From positions 221,581 through 285,580 of the forward strand of contig JAGBJI010000009.1 of assembly GCA_017934545.1 (NCBI GenBank): 64,000 nucleotides of DNA, in the 5' to 3' direction. The position numbers and the translations under genes were made by a program. Positions 37,001 to 45,322 of this stretch are shown here, in pieces (positions within the stretch are counted from its first letter, which is position 1; every line of letters starts with the position of its first letter). The stretch is from Bacteroidales bacterium (GTDB taxonomy: Bacteria > Bacteroidota > Bacteroidia > Bacteroidales > P3). The notes below the pieces were generated by a model. The model was not told where the DNA came from. It saw only the letters and a list, made by a program, of their open reading frames with translations, and ran no database searches.

Positions 37001-37607
37001 CAAAGCGTGTGTCGCCCGTAACAATGCAATTGTCAAACCCTGCTTTGTGCAACAAATTGGCTGTGTTTTCGTCCTGCACGAAGAACATGTCAAAAGATTT
37101 CAGTTGTTTTAAGAACCAATGCGAGTAAGGTTTGAATATGTAGTGGTTTTTCCGCAGAATAAGACTTACACTGTAGAAAGGAATGTTCTGCAATTCCCTT
37201 ATATAATTCCACCACAACTCATATTTGACAAAGAACACTGCTTTGGGTGCAACTTTTTGTACGAACTGCCGTGCGTTTTTGCGTGTGTCAAAAGGCAGAT
37301 ACGTAACACAATTGGCCATATTGTAATTTTTTCTGACTTCATAGCCTGAAGGCGAGAAGAAAGTCAGAAGTATTTGATATTGCGGTTTGTTTTGCTTGAA
37401 ATATTCTATCAACGGGCGGGCTTGTTCAAACTCTCCGAGCGATGCACAGTGAAACCACACGGTCGGCATGTCTGATTTCAATTTGTCCAAATCCCTTTGC
37501 ACTGCAGCCTGTCCGCTGCACATGGCTTTCAATTTCTTGGAGAACAAAGCACCTGCAAGACAGAATACTTTTAAAAGATAAATGCCGAAGTTATAAACAT
37601 ATTTCAT
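33996..37607 (-). CDS. Kdo transferase (WaaA) fused in frame to TamA/BamA-like outer membrane barrel lipoprotein
   Basis: A single 1203-residue reading frame. Residues 1 to about 400 are a complete WaaA: an N-terminal anchor helix, WFHCASLGEFEQARPLIE, ILLTFFSPSGYE, VKYELWWNYI, GDTRFDRV, SSWPEDE and YIGGGFGEGIHNILEA. From about residue 405 a lipoprotein-like signal begins (VSLLIVAIVIMCSC), followed by SPNRHLSKDGYLLSKNKI and a BamA/TamA-superfamily part ending in a barrel with terminal GYPF. The halves normally act on opposite sides of the envelope. No stop separates them. An in-frame GTG at 36387-36389 could start the barrel separately (33996-36389, 797 residues). Gene fusion, stop-codon loss or sequencing error are all possible. 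The gene follows the beta-barrel gene by 11 bp in an envelope operon. Confidence 0.8.
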   Translation of the reverse strand: MKYVYNFGIYLLKVFCLAGALFSKKLKAMCSGQAAVQRDLDKLKSDMPTVWFHCASLGEFEQARPLIEYFKQNKPQYQILLTFFSPSGYEVRKNYNMANCVTYLPFDTRKNARQFVQKVAPKAVFFVKYELWWNYIRELQNIPFYSVSLILRKNHYIFKPYSHWFLKQLKSFDMFFVQDENTANLLHKAGFDNCIVTGDTRFDRVYQMSLEHKHFSIIEAFCGDNKVLLAGSSWPEDEVLLQYVYNKFGKEGKTDCKFIIAPHLTDTLHVNKLLDMFDNSVLLSRADENTVSDYGCIIIDSIGILMYLYSVCDIAYIGGGFGEGIHNILEAAVFSKPVAFGPNNKKFREASQLLQSGAACEIKDKHQLCSWAESMLTDDNKRKKFSDIAGKYVRDNVGATAKILKHVSLLIVAIVIMCSCSPNRHLSKDGYLLSKNKIAVNNKTISKGNVINYVQQDPNHKLLGMKMGMYIYSMSRQGDDSTCNFFEKYVLRTVGDKPVEIDDNQTEVSCKNIKTYLKTHGCFDAQVTSYQKQVRRWYAPWSFYNKRRTVVYDINAPNRAVIDTFMYVTEDSALYNTVSLLLKDNPIRKGTWYNEDNISALRTQVAQGMLEQGYYAFAPKYIVFNVDTTQGTDKTKVIMIVKNPASNPDTSANTAGKHKPYKISRIYIQPNYISPTSPDYIPDIDTIRYFHKQQKGYAVTPLYFINNTTQPGIKAKSIMRCILMQNNNLFSPSASANTYSSLFQLRNFKYIDISYEDITDKIKDTNDLACYIRLTRNKPVSLSSSFEFNYSANNNAALNDNSSNLGMEGNLAYTDKNLLHGAEIFSTNLKLAAEINSNVFKKGNTNSGWDIFNAFEAGLDAGIELPRFLAPFSTSFYSMKFHPHTSIKTGYNIQKRYYYERSIFNLNYGYSWNTSDKKYFSFIPLEVNYVNMTITDNNYAEMIKTMDKRIQYQMSDHLVMAMRFSYVYNGQTVNQKENFRHFTLNVETAGNVLDLYSMAFNLSKDGEDHYTIFNIPFSQYVRSDVSFIKYKYLTKKTSFVYKIYGGAGYCYGNAQSLPYEKAFFGGGANNIRAWQLRALGPGSSKPTGNMRYDRAGDMALGASFEYRFPVAGPLEGAAFVDMGNIWTLNDQQGLEGGKISKDFYKELATGIGLGARIDIQVFILRFDFAVKAWDPAKETEDRFVLNNTKFKDINVQFGIGYPF

Positions 37608-37618
37608 AACTGAAATAA

Positions 37619-38413
37619 TCAGAAGTAATAGATTTTGTCCGCAGCACGTTTGAAGAAAGGAAACATCCAACCGACTTTAAAGGTCAGCATACGGTCTGTA
37701 TACCTCTTGTTGTCGCCGCTCATCAAGTCAAACTGGTATTTTCTTGTCATCTTGGTGAAAGCAAGTGAGTATTGAACGCCTGCAAACCAATTGGCGTAAG
37801 ATTTTTTGCTTATATGGCGGTAACCGATAAACATTCCTGCCATCGGGCCCCTCATCTGACGGTCGTAACCGTACGCATAATCGCCTTCCAACTGCTCTAC
37901 TTTGGTTTGGGTTGACTGATAGATTATCTGATGTTGCAGATAACCGCCCTGCAATGACACTTCCATGCCGCTGTTTATGTTTGAAAACGGAAGGCGTATT
38001 ATTTTACCTATTCCCAATGACAACGAAAGATTGCGGTTGTAGCCCACAACGCCTGCATCCGTACCGTCGGAACCGATAACAAACGGATTGGAACCGTCGC
38101 TCATCATCGCAGCCAAATAATCGTCCATATGCTTGATGTTGTTTGAGCCGAATTGGAAAGCAAAATCCAAATATATTATCCAATTTGTAAGAGTCTTTAC
38201 GCCCAAATCAGCATTCAGGTTCATAAACGAAGAGTATCTGTTGCCCATTTCGCCGAAAGGAAAAGTCCATCCCGCCGCTGCGGAAAAATAAGGAGCGACT
38301 ACCGATGTATCTCCGCTGTCAGAGCCTGCCAAAACCGATTCGGCAAAAGAGTTGCCCTGTCCCATGGTTACAAAAGGAAGGCTTATCAACAGTGTTATCA
38401 GAAATTTTTTCAT
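37619..38413 (-). CDS. putative outer membrane beta-barrel protein
   Basis: A 264-residue protein with a signal peptide (LITLLISLPFVTMGQG) and alternating aromatic/polar strands, for example FSAAAGWTFPFGEMG, LSLSLGIGKIIRL and ANWFAGVQYSLAFTKM. It ends in ...KIYYF, and a C-terminal Phe is usual for BAM-inserted barrels. No specific family recognised. It lies between the M14 peptidase gene (7 bp) and the waaA-tamL gene (11 bp). The context suggests an envelope role and possible assembly by the TamA-like barrel downstream, which is inference. Confidence 0.72.
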   Translation of the reverse strand: MKKFLITLLISLPFVTMGQGNSFAESVLAGSDSGDTSVVAPYFSAAAGWTFPFGEMGNRYSSFMNLNADLGVKTLTNWIIYLDFAFQFGSNNIKHMDDYLAAMMSDGSNPFVIGSDGTDAGVVGYNRNLSLSLGIGKIIRLPFSNINSGMEVSLQGGYLQHQIIYQSTQTKVEQLEGDYAYGYDRQMRGPMAGMFIGYRHISKKSYANWFAGVQYSLAFTKMTRKYQFDLMSGDNKRYTDRMLTFKVGWMFPFFKRAADKIYYF

Positions 38414-38420
38414 AGTTATA

Positions 38421-39836
38421 TTACCGTTTTATTATTTTCTTTGTTATTAAAGTACCGTCTTTGCTGTATATCATAACAGTATATACACCTGCATCCAAAG
38501 TGCTTATATCCACCGTGTTTTCCCCGCCGTGCAGCACACCGTCTGTACGCTCGGCTGCCTTTATGTCGGCAATTGCAAACCGTGCTTCTTTGTCACATTT
38601 TATTTTAATATAGTTTTCCGCAGGAACGGGGTAAATCTCTGCCTGCATATGCTTAGCCAGGTCTATCGAAACGTTTTTCGGCACAAGTTCAATGTTGACT
38701 GTTTCCGTACCACCCGTCATTGCAATTTCTTCCACCTTGTCATTGTACCCGTCTTTTGAGAACTTAACCGAATATGTCCCTTGTTTGATGCAACGGTTGT
38801 AAAATCCCTGACTGTCGGTGTACACCTGCGACGAATCTCTGTCGTGGTCCGATATCTCTATCTTCACTCCGTCCAACTGTTTGCCCGTAACGCTGTCGGT
38901 GACCGTACCTTTGAAACCTTGTTGCAGGTAATCAAAGAAGACGAACAAGGATTTGTGCAAACGCACCCAATACAAAGGCAGTTTATCGGCCTGCGGAATG
39001 TAATCGTCGGAGAGTTCCAAAGTCACTTCGGGGCAATGGGCGTAGTATGTACTCCAATCCTGACGCGAACCTCCGATTACGTACCAATCGCCTCCGTCAA
39101 TAACGCCCGAAGAGTTGACGCTTTTGAAATACGTTCCGCTTTCGTCCTGCAGTGCGGCAACAAAATCTTTTCCCAAATCCTCAAACCACTGTCGGTCTGC
39201 GTGGGTTTTGACCGACGAAGTATATTTGTCAAACGGATAATTAAACACTTCGCTGCCCGTATGCAGATTGCAACTCATGTGAAACCTATGCTGCAATTGA
39301 TAATCCATAAACGCCTGCGTTTCGGGTTGCGTTTTTTTGCCGTCGGAATTGTTTTTGGTGGCAATGTCTTTGTAGTTGCGGTTAAGGTCTACGTAGTTGG
39401 CGTTGTAGCGTACGGGATTTTTTATTTTGCCGTCCGTGCTGTTGTTCCACGTTCCGTCAGGGTTGGCAAAAGGGTTTATATATATTTGTATATTGTCAAG
39501 TAATGCGGCAAACTCTTCTTTGTTTGCCGTCAAAGTATCTATCAACCGCATAAGCATTACTGCACCCGTCAGTTCGTTGCCGTGCATTGCGGCGGAATAA
39601 AAGAATCTCGGCTTGGGCAAATCTGCTTTTATCTGCGAAGTAATACTCATGCACAGTATAAGCCGTCCGTTGATTGAAGTGCCTATTGTATCTAAACGGC
39701 ATATGTCTTCGTTTTGCTGTGCAATGTTCTGCATAAAAGATATATATGTGTCATAATCAGGATATTCGTCCCACTTTTGAGCATATCCCGTAAGCCATAT
39801 CAGTGCAGTCAGAACTATAAGCCAAACTCTTTTCAT
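38421..39836 (-). CDS. secreted M14 zinc carboxypeptidase with T9SS sorting domain
   Basis: A 471-residue secreted metallocarboxypeptidase. The signal peptide ends in TGYAQ. The M14 zinc site is visible as MHGNELTGA (HxxE) and CNLHTGSEVFNYP (His), with the catalytic Glu in CPEVTLELSDD. A carboxypeptidase-regulatory-like sandwich follows (GFKGTVTDSVTGKQLDGVKI), then a roughly 80-residue type A T9SS domain (IYPVPAENYIKIKCD, DISTLDAGVYTVMIYS, KKIIKR). I chose the ATG at 39836; the longer reading starts upstream of the promoter. It heads the operon with the beta-barrel and waaA-tamL genes. Confidence 0.9.
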   Translation of the reverse strand: MKRVWLIVLTALIWLTGYAQKWDEYPDYDTYISFMQNIAQQNEDICRLDTIGTSINGRLILCMSITSQIKADLPKPRFFYSAAMHGNELTGAVMLMRLIDTLTANKEEFAALLDNIQIYINPFANPDGTWNNSTDGKIKNPVRYNANYVDLNRNYKDIATKNNSDGKKTQPETQAFMDYQLQHRFHMSCNLHTGSEVFNYPFDKYTSSVKTHADRQWFEDLGKDFVAALQDESGTYFKSVNSSGVIDGGDWYVIGGSRQDWSTYYAHCPEVTLELSDDYIPQADKLPLYWVRLHKSLFVFFDYLQQGFKGTVTDSVTGKQLDGVKIEISDHDRDSSQVYTDSQGFYNRCIKQGTYSVKFSKDGYNDKVEEIAMTGGTETVNIELVPKNVSIDLAKHMQAEIYPVPAENYIKIKCDKEARFAIADIKAAERTDGVLHGGENTVDISTLDAGVYTVMIYSKDGTLITKKIIKR

Positions 39837-39861
39837 AACGCAAGAAAATTGTTTTAAGTCA

Positions 39862-39869
39862 CAAAGATA
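39862..39869 (-). promoter_or_regulatory. promoter of M14 peptidase-envelope operon
   Basis: TATCTTTG on the minus strand, 25 bp before the chosen ATG. Confidence 0.65.
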
Positions 39870-39969
39870 CAAAAAATAACGATACCGTAAATAAAAAATG
39901 TTTATTTTTATCATTCCCTGCGGCATAACGGACAAACAAAGCGTGGTTTTAAAAATTTGTTTTCAGAAA

Positions 39970-40070
39970 AGAAAAATAAAAAACATATGTATTTTTTCAA
40001 AAAAACATATGAATTTTAATCAAAAAACATATGTTTTTGAAAGAAAAAACATATGTTTTTTTTATTTAGG
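39970..40070. repeat. family B CATATG element, copy B2 (inverted)
   Basis: CATATG at 39984, 40006, 40028 and 40050, spacing exactly 22 bp. It is in reverse orientation to B1 and B3: its complement reads nearly the same, including the TTTTTCTTTTCTGAAAA end. It fills most of the 39837-40196 gap between divergent units. Confidence 0.9.
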
Positions 40071-40196
40071 TTCCCAAAACAATGTACTGTGAAGCAAATC
40101 TATTGCTTCATTGAGGCATGGCGGCATAGGTGCAATGTGCATTTGCGGTACAATATTTCAGCATAATATGCGTTTACATTCTTATAAATTTATCCT

Positions 40197-41114
40197 ATGG
40201 ACACAATATTGGAAATAAACAACGTTTCAAAGTCTTACGGAGAGAAAAAAGCCTTGGAAAACGTTTCCCTGAAAGTTGAAAAAGGCGATGTCTTCGGTTT
40301 GTTGGGACCCAACGGTGCGGGCAAGACTACTTTGATTCGTTTAATCAATCAGATAATCACGCCCGATGAGGGTCAGATATTGTTTGAAGGCACACCTTTG
40401 AACAGCGGACATATAAAAGATATAGGCTATCTGCCCGAAGAACGCGGACTGTACAAGAAAATGAAAGTCGGACAGGAAGCCTTGTATTTGGCAGAACTCA
40501 AAGGACTGAAAGGTTCTCAGGCAAGAAAAGCGTTGGATTATTGGTTCAAAAAATTTAATATCAACGATTGGTACAACAAAAAAGTGCAGGAACTGTCCAA
40601 AGGCATGCAACAAAAGGTGCAGTTCATTACCACGGTGATGCACAACCCGAAACTGTTGATTTTTGACGAACCTTTCAGCGGATTTGACCCGCTTAACGCC
40701 GATTTGCTTAAGAATGAAATTTTGTTTTTGCGTGACAACGGTGCCACAATCATCTTTTCAACCCACAATATGGAGTCCGTTGAACAGATTTGCGACAAAA
40801 TAGTATTGATTAATGCCTCAAAAAACATTCTTCACGGCAAGGTCAAAGACATTAAACAACAATTCAAAAAAGGCGAGTTTGAGATTGCAGCTAACGGAAG
40901 TTTCCGCTCCGAATGGTTAACCGAGCAGGTGGAATTGTTGGATTGCAAAACTACGGACGATGTTTCAATTATGAAACTGCGTATACCTAAAGGCAAAAAC
41001 GCTGATTTACTTTCCAACATACTGCGTTATACGGATATTATCTCCTACAAGGAAATACTTCCGAGCATGCACGAAATTTTTGTTCAAACAATAACGGAAA
41101 ACAACAATGAATAA
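40197..41114 (+). CDS. ABC transporter ATP-binding protein (NatA-like)
   Basis: A 305-residue ATPase of an ABC-2 exporter. Walker A GPNGAGKTTLIR lies near 38-49, the signature LSKGMQQKVQF near 137, and Walker B LLIFDEPFSGFDPLNADLL next. STHNMESVEQICDKI supplies the H-loop. The C-terminal extension (about 220-305) is the DUF4162-type domain of NatA-like ATPases. Its stop overlaps the start of the permease gene by 8 bp. NatAB-type systems export sodium or small toxic compounds; the substrate here cannot be told. Confidence 0.92.
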   Translation: MDTILEINNVSKSYGEKKALENVSLKVEKGDVFGLLGPNGAGKTTLIRLINQIITPDEGQILFEGTPLNSGHIKDIGYLPEERGLYKKMKVGQEALYLAELKGLKGSQARKALDYWFKKFNINDWYNKKVQELSKGMQQKVQFITTVMHNPKLLIFDEPFSGFDPLNADLLKNEILFLRDNGATIIFSTHNMESVEQICDKIVLINASKNILHGKVKDIKQQFKKGEFEIAANGSFRSEWLTEQVELLDCKTTDDVSIMKLRIPKGKNADLLSNILRYTDIISYKEILPSMHEIFVQTITENNNE

Positions 41115-42456
41115 ACTGTTTATCATCATAAAAAGAGAATACCTTTCCAAAGTATGTAAAAAATCGTTTTTTGTTCTGACCGTTCTCGGTCCTGTCTTGT
41201 TGGCGTTGCTTATCGTTCTGCCCGCCGTTTTGAAAGAAAAGACACAGAAAACGTACAATATCACCGTTGTGGACAGTATTCCCAAGACCGTAATCAATTC
41301 GGACACAATTGCTTTTTTCCAAGGCAAGTTCAAAAGCAACGAAACGGTAAACTTTTCTTATGAAAGCGATATCAGCAAGGCACAACAAATGCTCAAAGAC
41401 AACAAAACCGACCTTGTGCTTGAAATAGTTAAGACTAACGACAATCCGCCGATAAAAACATTTTCATACTTTGCCGACAACGAACCGAGTTTGGAAGCAA
41501 AAGAAGAAGTATTGCAGCAAACCAAACAAATTTTCAGAAACTCCGTCTTGATGGTTAACTATGATATGACCAAGGAAGATATTGCCCAGATAAACAATCC
41601 GCAGATTTCGTCCTATATAACCGACATCCGCACGGGCAAAGAGTCGTTTTCGGAAGTCAAAATGATATTGGGAGCCGTGTTAGGCTTTATGATATATTTC
41701 TTTATCTTCTTTTTCGGCGGACAGATTATGAGAAGCGTTTCGGAAGAAAAGACTTCAAGGATTGTGGAAGTGTTGATATCAAGCGTGAAGAGTATATACC
41801 TTTTGTTCGGAAAGATTATCGCCGTGGCGTTGGTGGGACTTACCCAATTGGGATTGTGGATTATGCTTTCCGCTTTGCTTTTGGGCGGGCTGAAGATAGC
41901 AAAGCCCGACTTGTTTGCCGCAAAGGAAAAAGAAAAAATAGAACTTAACCAACGTATTATCACCGCCGACAAGATTAATACCATGGATATAAACTCTTCG
42001 TCTTCGCCGCAGATTGCCGAAGGGTTGTCCGCAATCAACGTTCCGCTGATTGCAGGAATGTTTTTGTTGTATTTCTTGCTCGGATATTTGCTTTACGGAG
42101 CTCTTTTCGGTGCCGTAGGTTCACTGATTGACGACGACGCAGACGCGGGTCAGTTTTCGCTGCCAATAACCATACCTTTGATTTTTGCAATGATATGTAC
42201 ACCGATAGTCATGCAAGACCCGTCCTCATCGGTTGCCTCTTGGCTGTCGCTGATTCCGTTTACATCGCCTATGATTATGCTTGTGCGTATTCCGTACGGC
42301 GTTCCGGTGTGGCAGTTGTATGTTTCGGTAATACTGTTAATACTTACCGTTGCGGCAAGTATGTATATTGCGGCAAAAATTTACAGAAAAGGAATTCTTA
42401 TGTTCGGAAAACAAATCAAGTATAAGGATTTGTTCAAATGGATTAAGACCAAATAA
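41107..42456 (+). CDS. ABC-2 transporter permease (NatB-like)
   Basis: A 449-residue inner-membrane permease. One N-terminal membrane segment (KSFFVLTVLGPVLLALLIVL) is followed by an extracytoplasmic domain of about 150 residues and then five to six membrane segments from about residue 185. The conserved RSVSEEKTSRIVEVLISSVK motif (seen as VSEEKTSRIVEVLISSV) marks ABC-2 permeases of the NatB/YhaP type. It overlaps the ATPase gene by 8 bp and ends before a terminator. The pair forms a complete exporter. Confidence 0.9.
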   Translation: MNKLFIIIKREYLSKVCKKSFFVLTVLGPVLLALLIVLPAVLKEKTQKTYNITVVDSIPKTVINSDTIAFFQGKFKSNETVNFSYESDISKAQQMLKDNKTDLVLEIVKTNDNPPIKTFSYFADNEPSLEAKEEVLQQTKQIFRNSVLMVNYDMTKEDIAQINNPQISSYITDIRTGKESFSEVKMILGAVLGFMIYFFIFFFGGQIMRSVSEEKTSRIVEVLISSVKSIYLLFGKIIAVALVGLTQLGLWIMLSALLLGGLKIAKPDLFAAKEKEKIELNQRIITADKINTMDINSSSSPQIAEGLSAINVPLIAGMFLLYFLLGYLLYGALFGAVGSLIDDDADAGQFSLPITIPLIFAMICTPIVMQDPSSSVASWLSLIPFTSPMIMLVRIPYGVPVWQLYVSVILLILTVAASMYIAAKIYRKGILMFGKQIKYKDLFKWIKTK

Positions 42457-42606
42457 CCGTTTTAATCCGCAAAAACGCCGGAAGCAAATGCGGAACATAA
42501 AAAATCGTTTCCGCAGTTAAAAACGGTTAAGCACGAATCCGACGGATGCAAAATCAAATAACAATGATGTAAAGCTACATTACAAAGATGCAAAATCAGA
42601 TAATAA

Positions 42607-42638
42607 AAAAGGCAACTGTAAAAATACAGTTGCCTTTT
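42607..42638. terminator. terminator between ABC permease and lipoprotein
   Basis: A perfect 14-bp stem AAAAGGCAACTGTA/TACAGTTGCCTTTT with AAAA loop, between convergent genes. The preceding 42545-42605 also holds two GATGCAAAATCA direct repeats. Confidence 0.85.
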
Positions 42639-42659
42639 CTTGTTTTAATAATACAATTA

Positions 42660-43151
42660 TTAGTTTGCAGCTTGTGCTTTCTTACCTGCAAGGATTGCAT
42701 TAGTCAAACGTGTTTTGTATTCTGCATTTGACGTACAATCTTTAATGGAATTTTCCATTGAAACGGCTTGTTTTCTCAAGTCAACCCAAGCTTTAAGTTC
42801 GTTAGCTCCGTTTCCTTTTGCTTTTTTAGCTGCCGTGATAGCATCAACCCATTTTTCAAAAGCTTTAACTTTTGCTTCGCAAGGGTCAACTGCAGCTTTA
42901 GTTTCCTGTTTTGCAGTTGTCTGTTGGTTTGTTGATGTTTGTTTTTTTGCAGGAGCAGGAGTAGAAGCATTGTTTTGTGCTGTTTGGGCAACCTCTGCTA
43001 CTTCCTCAACAATTGTTTCTGCAGTTTCTGCCATTTCTTCAACTGTTGTTTCAACAGGAGTTTCTTCTGCAACTTCCGTGTTTGATTTGCTTCCGCATGC
43101 AGCCATCAAAGATACGATAGCGATGCCTAATAATAAATGTTTAATTTTCAT
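42660..43151 (-). CDS. Ala/Glu/Thr-rich putative lipoprotein
   Basis: A 163-residue lipoprotein (lipobox SLMAAC, Cys near 19). Residues about 20-90 are a low-complexity acidic then Gln/Thr/Lys-rich linker (ETPVETTVEEMAETAE, NQQTTAKQE). The C-terminal 70 residues form a folded-looking Lys-rich helical domain with two cysteines (DPCEAKVKAFEKWVDAI, IKDCTSNAEYKTRL) that may form a disulfide. No named family. It has its own promoter. Confidence 0.65.
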   Translation of the reverse strand: MKIKHLLLGIAIVSLMAACGSKSNTEVAEETPVETTVEEMAETAETIVEEVAEVAQTAQNNASTPAPAKKQTSTNQQTTAKQETKAAVDPCEAKVKAFEKWVDAITAAKKAKGNGANELKAWVDLRKQAVSMENSIKDCTSNAEYKTRLTNAILAGKKAQAAN

Positions 43152-43220
43152 TTTTGTAATGTTTTTTAATTAATTAATTAAAGTTACTTAATATTTAAAT
43201 AAATATTTATTTTCATTCGG

Positions 43221-43228
43221 CAAATATA
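43221..43228 (-). promoter_or_regulatory. promoter of Ala/Glu-rich lipoprotein gene
   Basis: TATATTTG on the minus strand, 70 bp before the start codon. The leader between them is very AT-rich. Confidence 0.55.
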
Positions 43229-43280
43229 CAACAAAATAAAAACATAAAAGGTTTATTTTTCGTTTTTTTTGAATTATTTT

Positions 43281-44315
43281 TTAACAATTGTTTGATTTAT
43301 TTATAATTATGTTTTGTTCCTTTATAGATTCCTGATGTATGATTTCAAAGATTTCTTTTATAAACCCGCTGTCAACATTTCTCTTTTGTGCCATTTGACA
43401 GATACGCTCCACCACGCCGTGCCAGCGTTCGGGTTGGAATATAGTCAGATTGCCATCTTTTTTTACTTGTGCTATTTTTCGTGAGAGTTCCATCCGGCTG
43501 CCTATCAAGTCTATTAAACTTTGGTCAATGTCGTCTATTTGGTTGCGAAGTGTCTGCAATTGCTCTTCTTTTGCCGTATCGGAACTGCCGTTTACCTTGG
43601 GCAAAGACTCCAAAAGTTGTTTCAATTGCATGGGTGTTAACTGTTGGGCAGCGTCCGTGCGTGCTGCGGCGGGATTTATATGCGTTTCAACCATCAAACC
43701 GTCAAAACCCGTGGCTATGGCGTTGTTTGCAATCTCTTTTATATATAATGTATCGCCCGCAATGTGAGATGGGTCGCATATAACGGGCAAATCTTTTCTT
43801 ATACGTTTAAGTTCCAACGGAATTCTCCACAAAGGGCTTTGTCGGTAGTTGTTAAACGACAACGAAAAGCCTCTGTGTACGGCTATAATATTGTTTATTC
43901 CGTGTTTGTTCAACCTTTCAACCGCTCCCAACCACAACTTAACATCGGGGTTCAGCGGATTTTTAACCATAACGGTGATATTGCTCACAGACAATGCCGA
44001 AGCAATATCTTCAACCATGAAAGGATTTTGCGTGGTTCTCGCTCCTATCCAAACAGCATCAAATCCGTGTTCGACACAAAGCTCGGCTGTATAAGGACTG
44101 ACAACTTCGGTTGCTATTTTTAAGCCGAATTGTTCTTTTATTTGCTTCATCCACGCCAACCCTTGCTCTTTTACTCCCTCAAAAGCGTCGGGACGGGTAC
44201 GCGGTTTCCACAATCCTGCACGGAAATAATCGGGTTTGACCTCCGCAAGAGAGGCTGCCGTTTGCTCCAATTGCCCGTAACTTTCGGCACTGCAAGGACC
44301 GCAAACTAAAATCAT
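43281..44315 (-). CDS. bifunctional DAHP synthase / chorismate mutase
   Basis: 344 residues: an N-terminal KDO8P/DAHP-synthase-type aldolase domain (ILVCGPCSAES, RAGLWKPRTRPDAFEG, VWIGARTTQNPF, VMVKNPLNPD, AVHRGFS, CDPSHIAG) and a C-terminal type II (AroQ) chorismate mutase (LRNQIDDIDQSLIDLIGSRMEL, starting near 255). It makes DAHP from PEP and erythrose-4-phosphate, and converts chorismate to prephenate; the mutase domain commonly mediates feedback control in such fusions. The start codon is 1 bp after the stop of a 59-residue gene, so the two are tightly coupled. Confidence 0.93.
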   Translation of the reverse strand: MILVCGPCSAESYGQLEQTAASLAEVKPDYFRAGLWKPRTRPDAFEGVKEQGLAWMKQIKEQFGLKIATEVVSPYTAELCVEHGFDAVWIGARTTQNPFMVEDIASALSVSNITVMVKNPLNPDVKLWLGAVERLNKHGINNIIAVHRGFSLSFNNYRQSPLWRIPLELKRIRKDLPVICDPSHIAGDTLYIKEIANNAIATGFDGLMVETHINPAAARTDAAQQLTPMQLKQLLESLPKVNGSSDTAKEEQLQTLRNQIDDIDQSLIDLIGSRMELSRKIAQVKKDGNLTIFQPERWHGVVERICQMAQKRNVDSGFIKEIFEIIHQESIKEQNIIINKSNNC

Positions 44316-44316
44316 A

Positions 44317-44496
44317 TTAATTGAAACTGTAGACTATTGTTTTTTGCAAAGTCGGACTGTAAATTTCCGTCGCCAAAGCATAATCCATTATAGCGTCTAT
44401 AACATCTTCAGACGGCGAGGAGTCTTTCAATGCCAAGTCCAAGTCCTGCTCCCAAAAAGAAATTAACGTTTTTGAAAGATAATAATATTTTTCCAT
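44317..44496 (-). CDS. 59-residue hypothetical protein coupled to DAHP synthase
   Basis: A small ORF starting MEKYYYLSKTLISFWEQ and ending IVYSFN. Middle residues DLALKDSSPSEDVIDAIMDY look helical and acidic. There is no signal peptide. Its stop codon is separated from the DAHP synthase/chorismate mutase ATG by one base, and its composition is that of a real protein. It is rich in Tyr/Phe/Trp (seven aromatics in 59 residues, three consecutive Tyr), so either a small partner protein or a leader peptide sensing aromatic amino acids is possible. No attenuator hairpin is evident between it and the next gene. Confidence 0.6.
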   Translation of the reverse strand: MEKYYYLSKTLISFWEQDLDLALKDSSPSEDVIDAIMDYALATEIYSPTLQKTIVYSFN

Positions 44497-44573
44497 CGCT
44501 TTTGTGTTTATTAAATTTGCTTTATGTATGGATAACGCATAAATGAAATATATATTGTATGCCGTAAAAAAAA

Positions 44574-44600
44574 ACTTACCGCAAAATGTATACGGTAAGT
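44574..44600 (-). terminator. terminator after ECF sigma factor gene
   Basis: An 8-bp stem ACTTACCG/CGGTAAGT followed on the minus strand by nine T. Confidence 0.75.
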
Positions 44601-44636
44601 CTGAACAAATTAATTTTTTATATAAAAATGCTTTGC

Positions 44637-45224
44637 CTACATGGAAAGCACTATTGAGTTCTCTTCGGCAAGACGGCGTATGTTTATCAACGCATAACGC
44701 ATTCTTCCCAATGCAGTGTTTATGCTTACGCCCGTTTTTTCGGCAATCTCTTTAAAGGACATGTCTGCATAATGACGCATAATCAAAACCCTGCGTTGTT
44801 CTTTGGGCAGTTGTTTTATCAAAAAGTGGATGTCGTTGTATATTTGTTTCTTTATCATACGGTCTTCCATCGTCAAATCCAAACTGTTTAGCACGTCAAA
44901 CACGTCGTAATCTTCGGTTGAATAAACCATATGGAACTTTTGGCTTTTTCTTACATGGTCTATAACCAAGTTGTGGGCAATACGCATCACCCATTGTATG
45001 AATTTGCCTTCATCCCTGTACGTTCCGCTTCTCAAGGTGTTGATAACCTTGATAAAGGTGTCCTGAAAAATATCGTCAGCCAATGTCTTGTCTTTGACAA
45101 GGGAAAGAATATAGTTGTAAACTTTTTGTTTGTGCCGCTGCAAAAGAGTTTTAAACACTTGCTGCTCGCCCTCTTGGTAAGCCATCACAAGTTCGTAGTC
45201 CGTTCTTTGGTCTGTTGTTTCCAT
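44637..45224 (-). CDS. ECF-type RNA polymerase sigma factor
   Basis: A 195-residue sigma-70 family ECF factor. Region 2 spans about 20-95 (KTLADDIFQDTFIKVINTL, FIQWVMRIAHNLVIDHVRKS) and region 4 about 125-185 (LPKEQRRVLIMRHYADMSFKE, GVSINTALGRMRYAL helix-turn-helix). No anti-sigma gene is adjacent; it is a single gene with its own promoter, which suggests a Bacteroidetes housekeeping-type ECF rather than a FecI/FecR pair. Targets unknown. Confidence 0.92.
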   Translation of the reverse strand: METTDQRTDYELVMAYQEGEQQVFKTLLQRHKQKVYNYILSLVKDKTLADDIFQDTFIKVINTLRSGTYRDEGKFIQWVMRIAHNLVIDHVRKSQKFHMVYSTEDYDVFDVLNSLDLTMEDRMIKKQIYNDIHFLIKQLPKEQRRVLIMRHYADMSFKEIAEKTGVSINTALGRMRYALINIRRLAEENSIVLSM

Positions 45225-45322
45225 AAGAATATTCCGTTTTATTGTTTATTACAATAATTTAAAAAACTGATATTCTTATTTGCCATATTTGCAGTATTAT
45301 TTTGTGTCTTTTATTTCGGATG

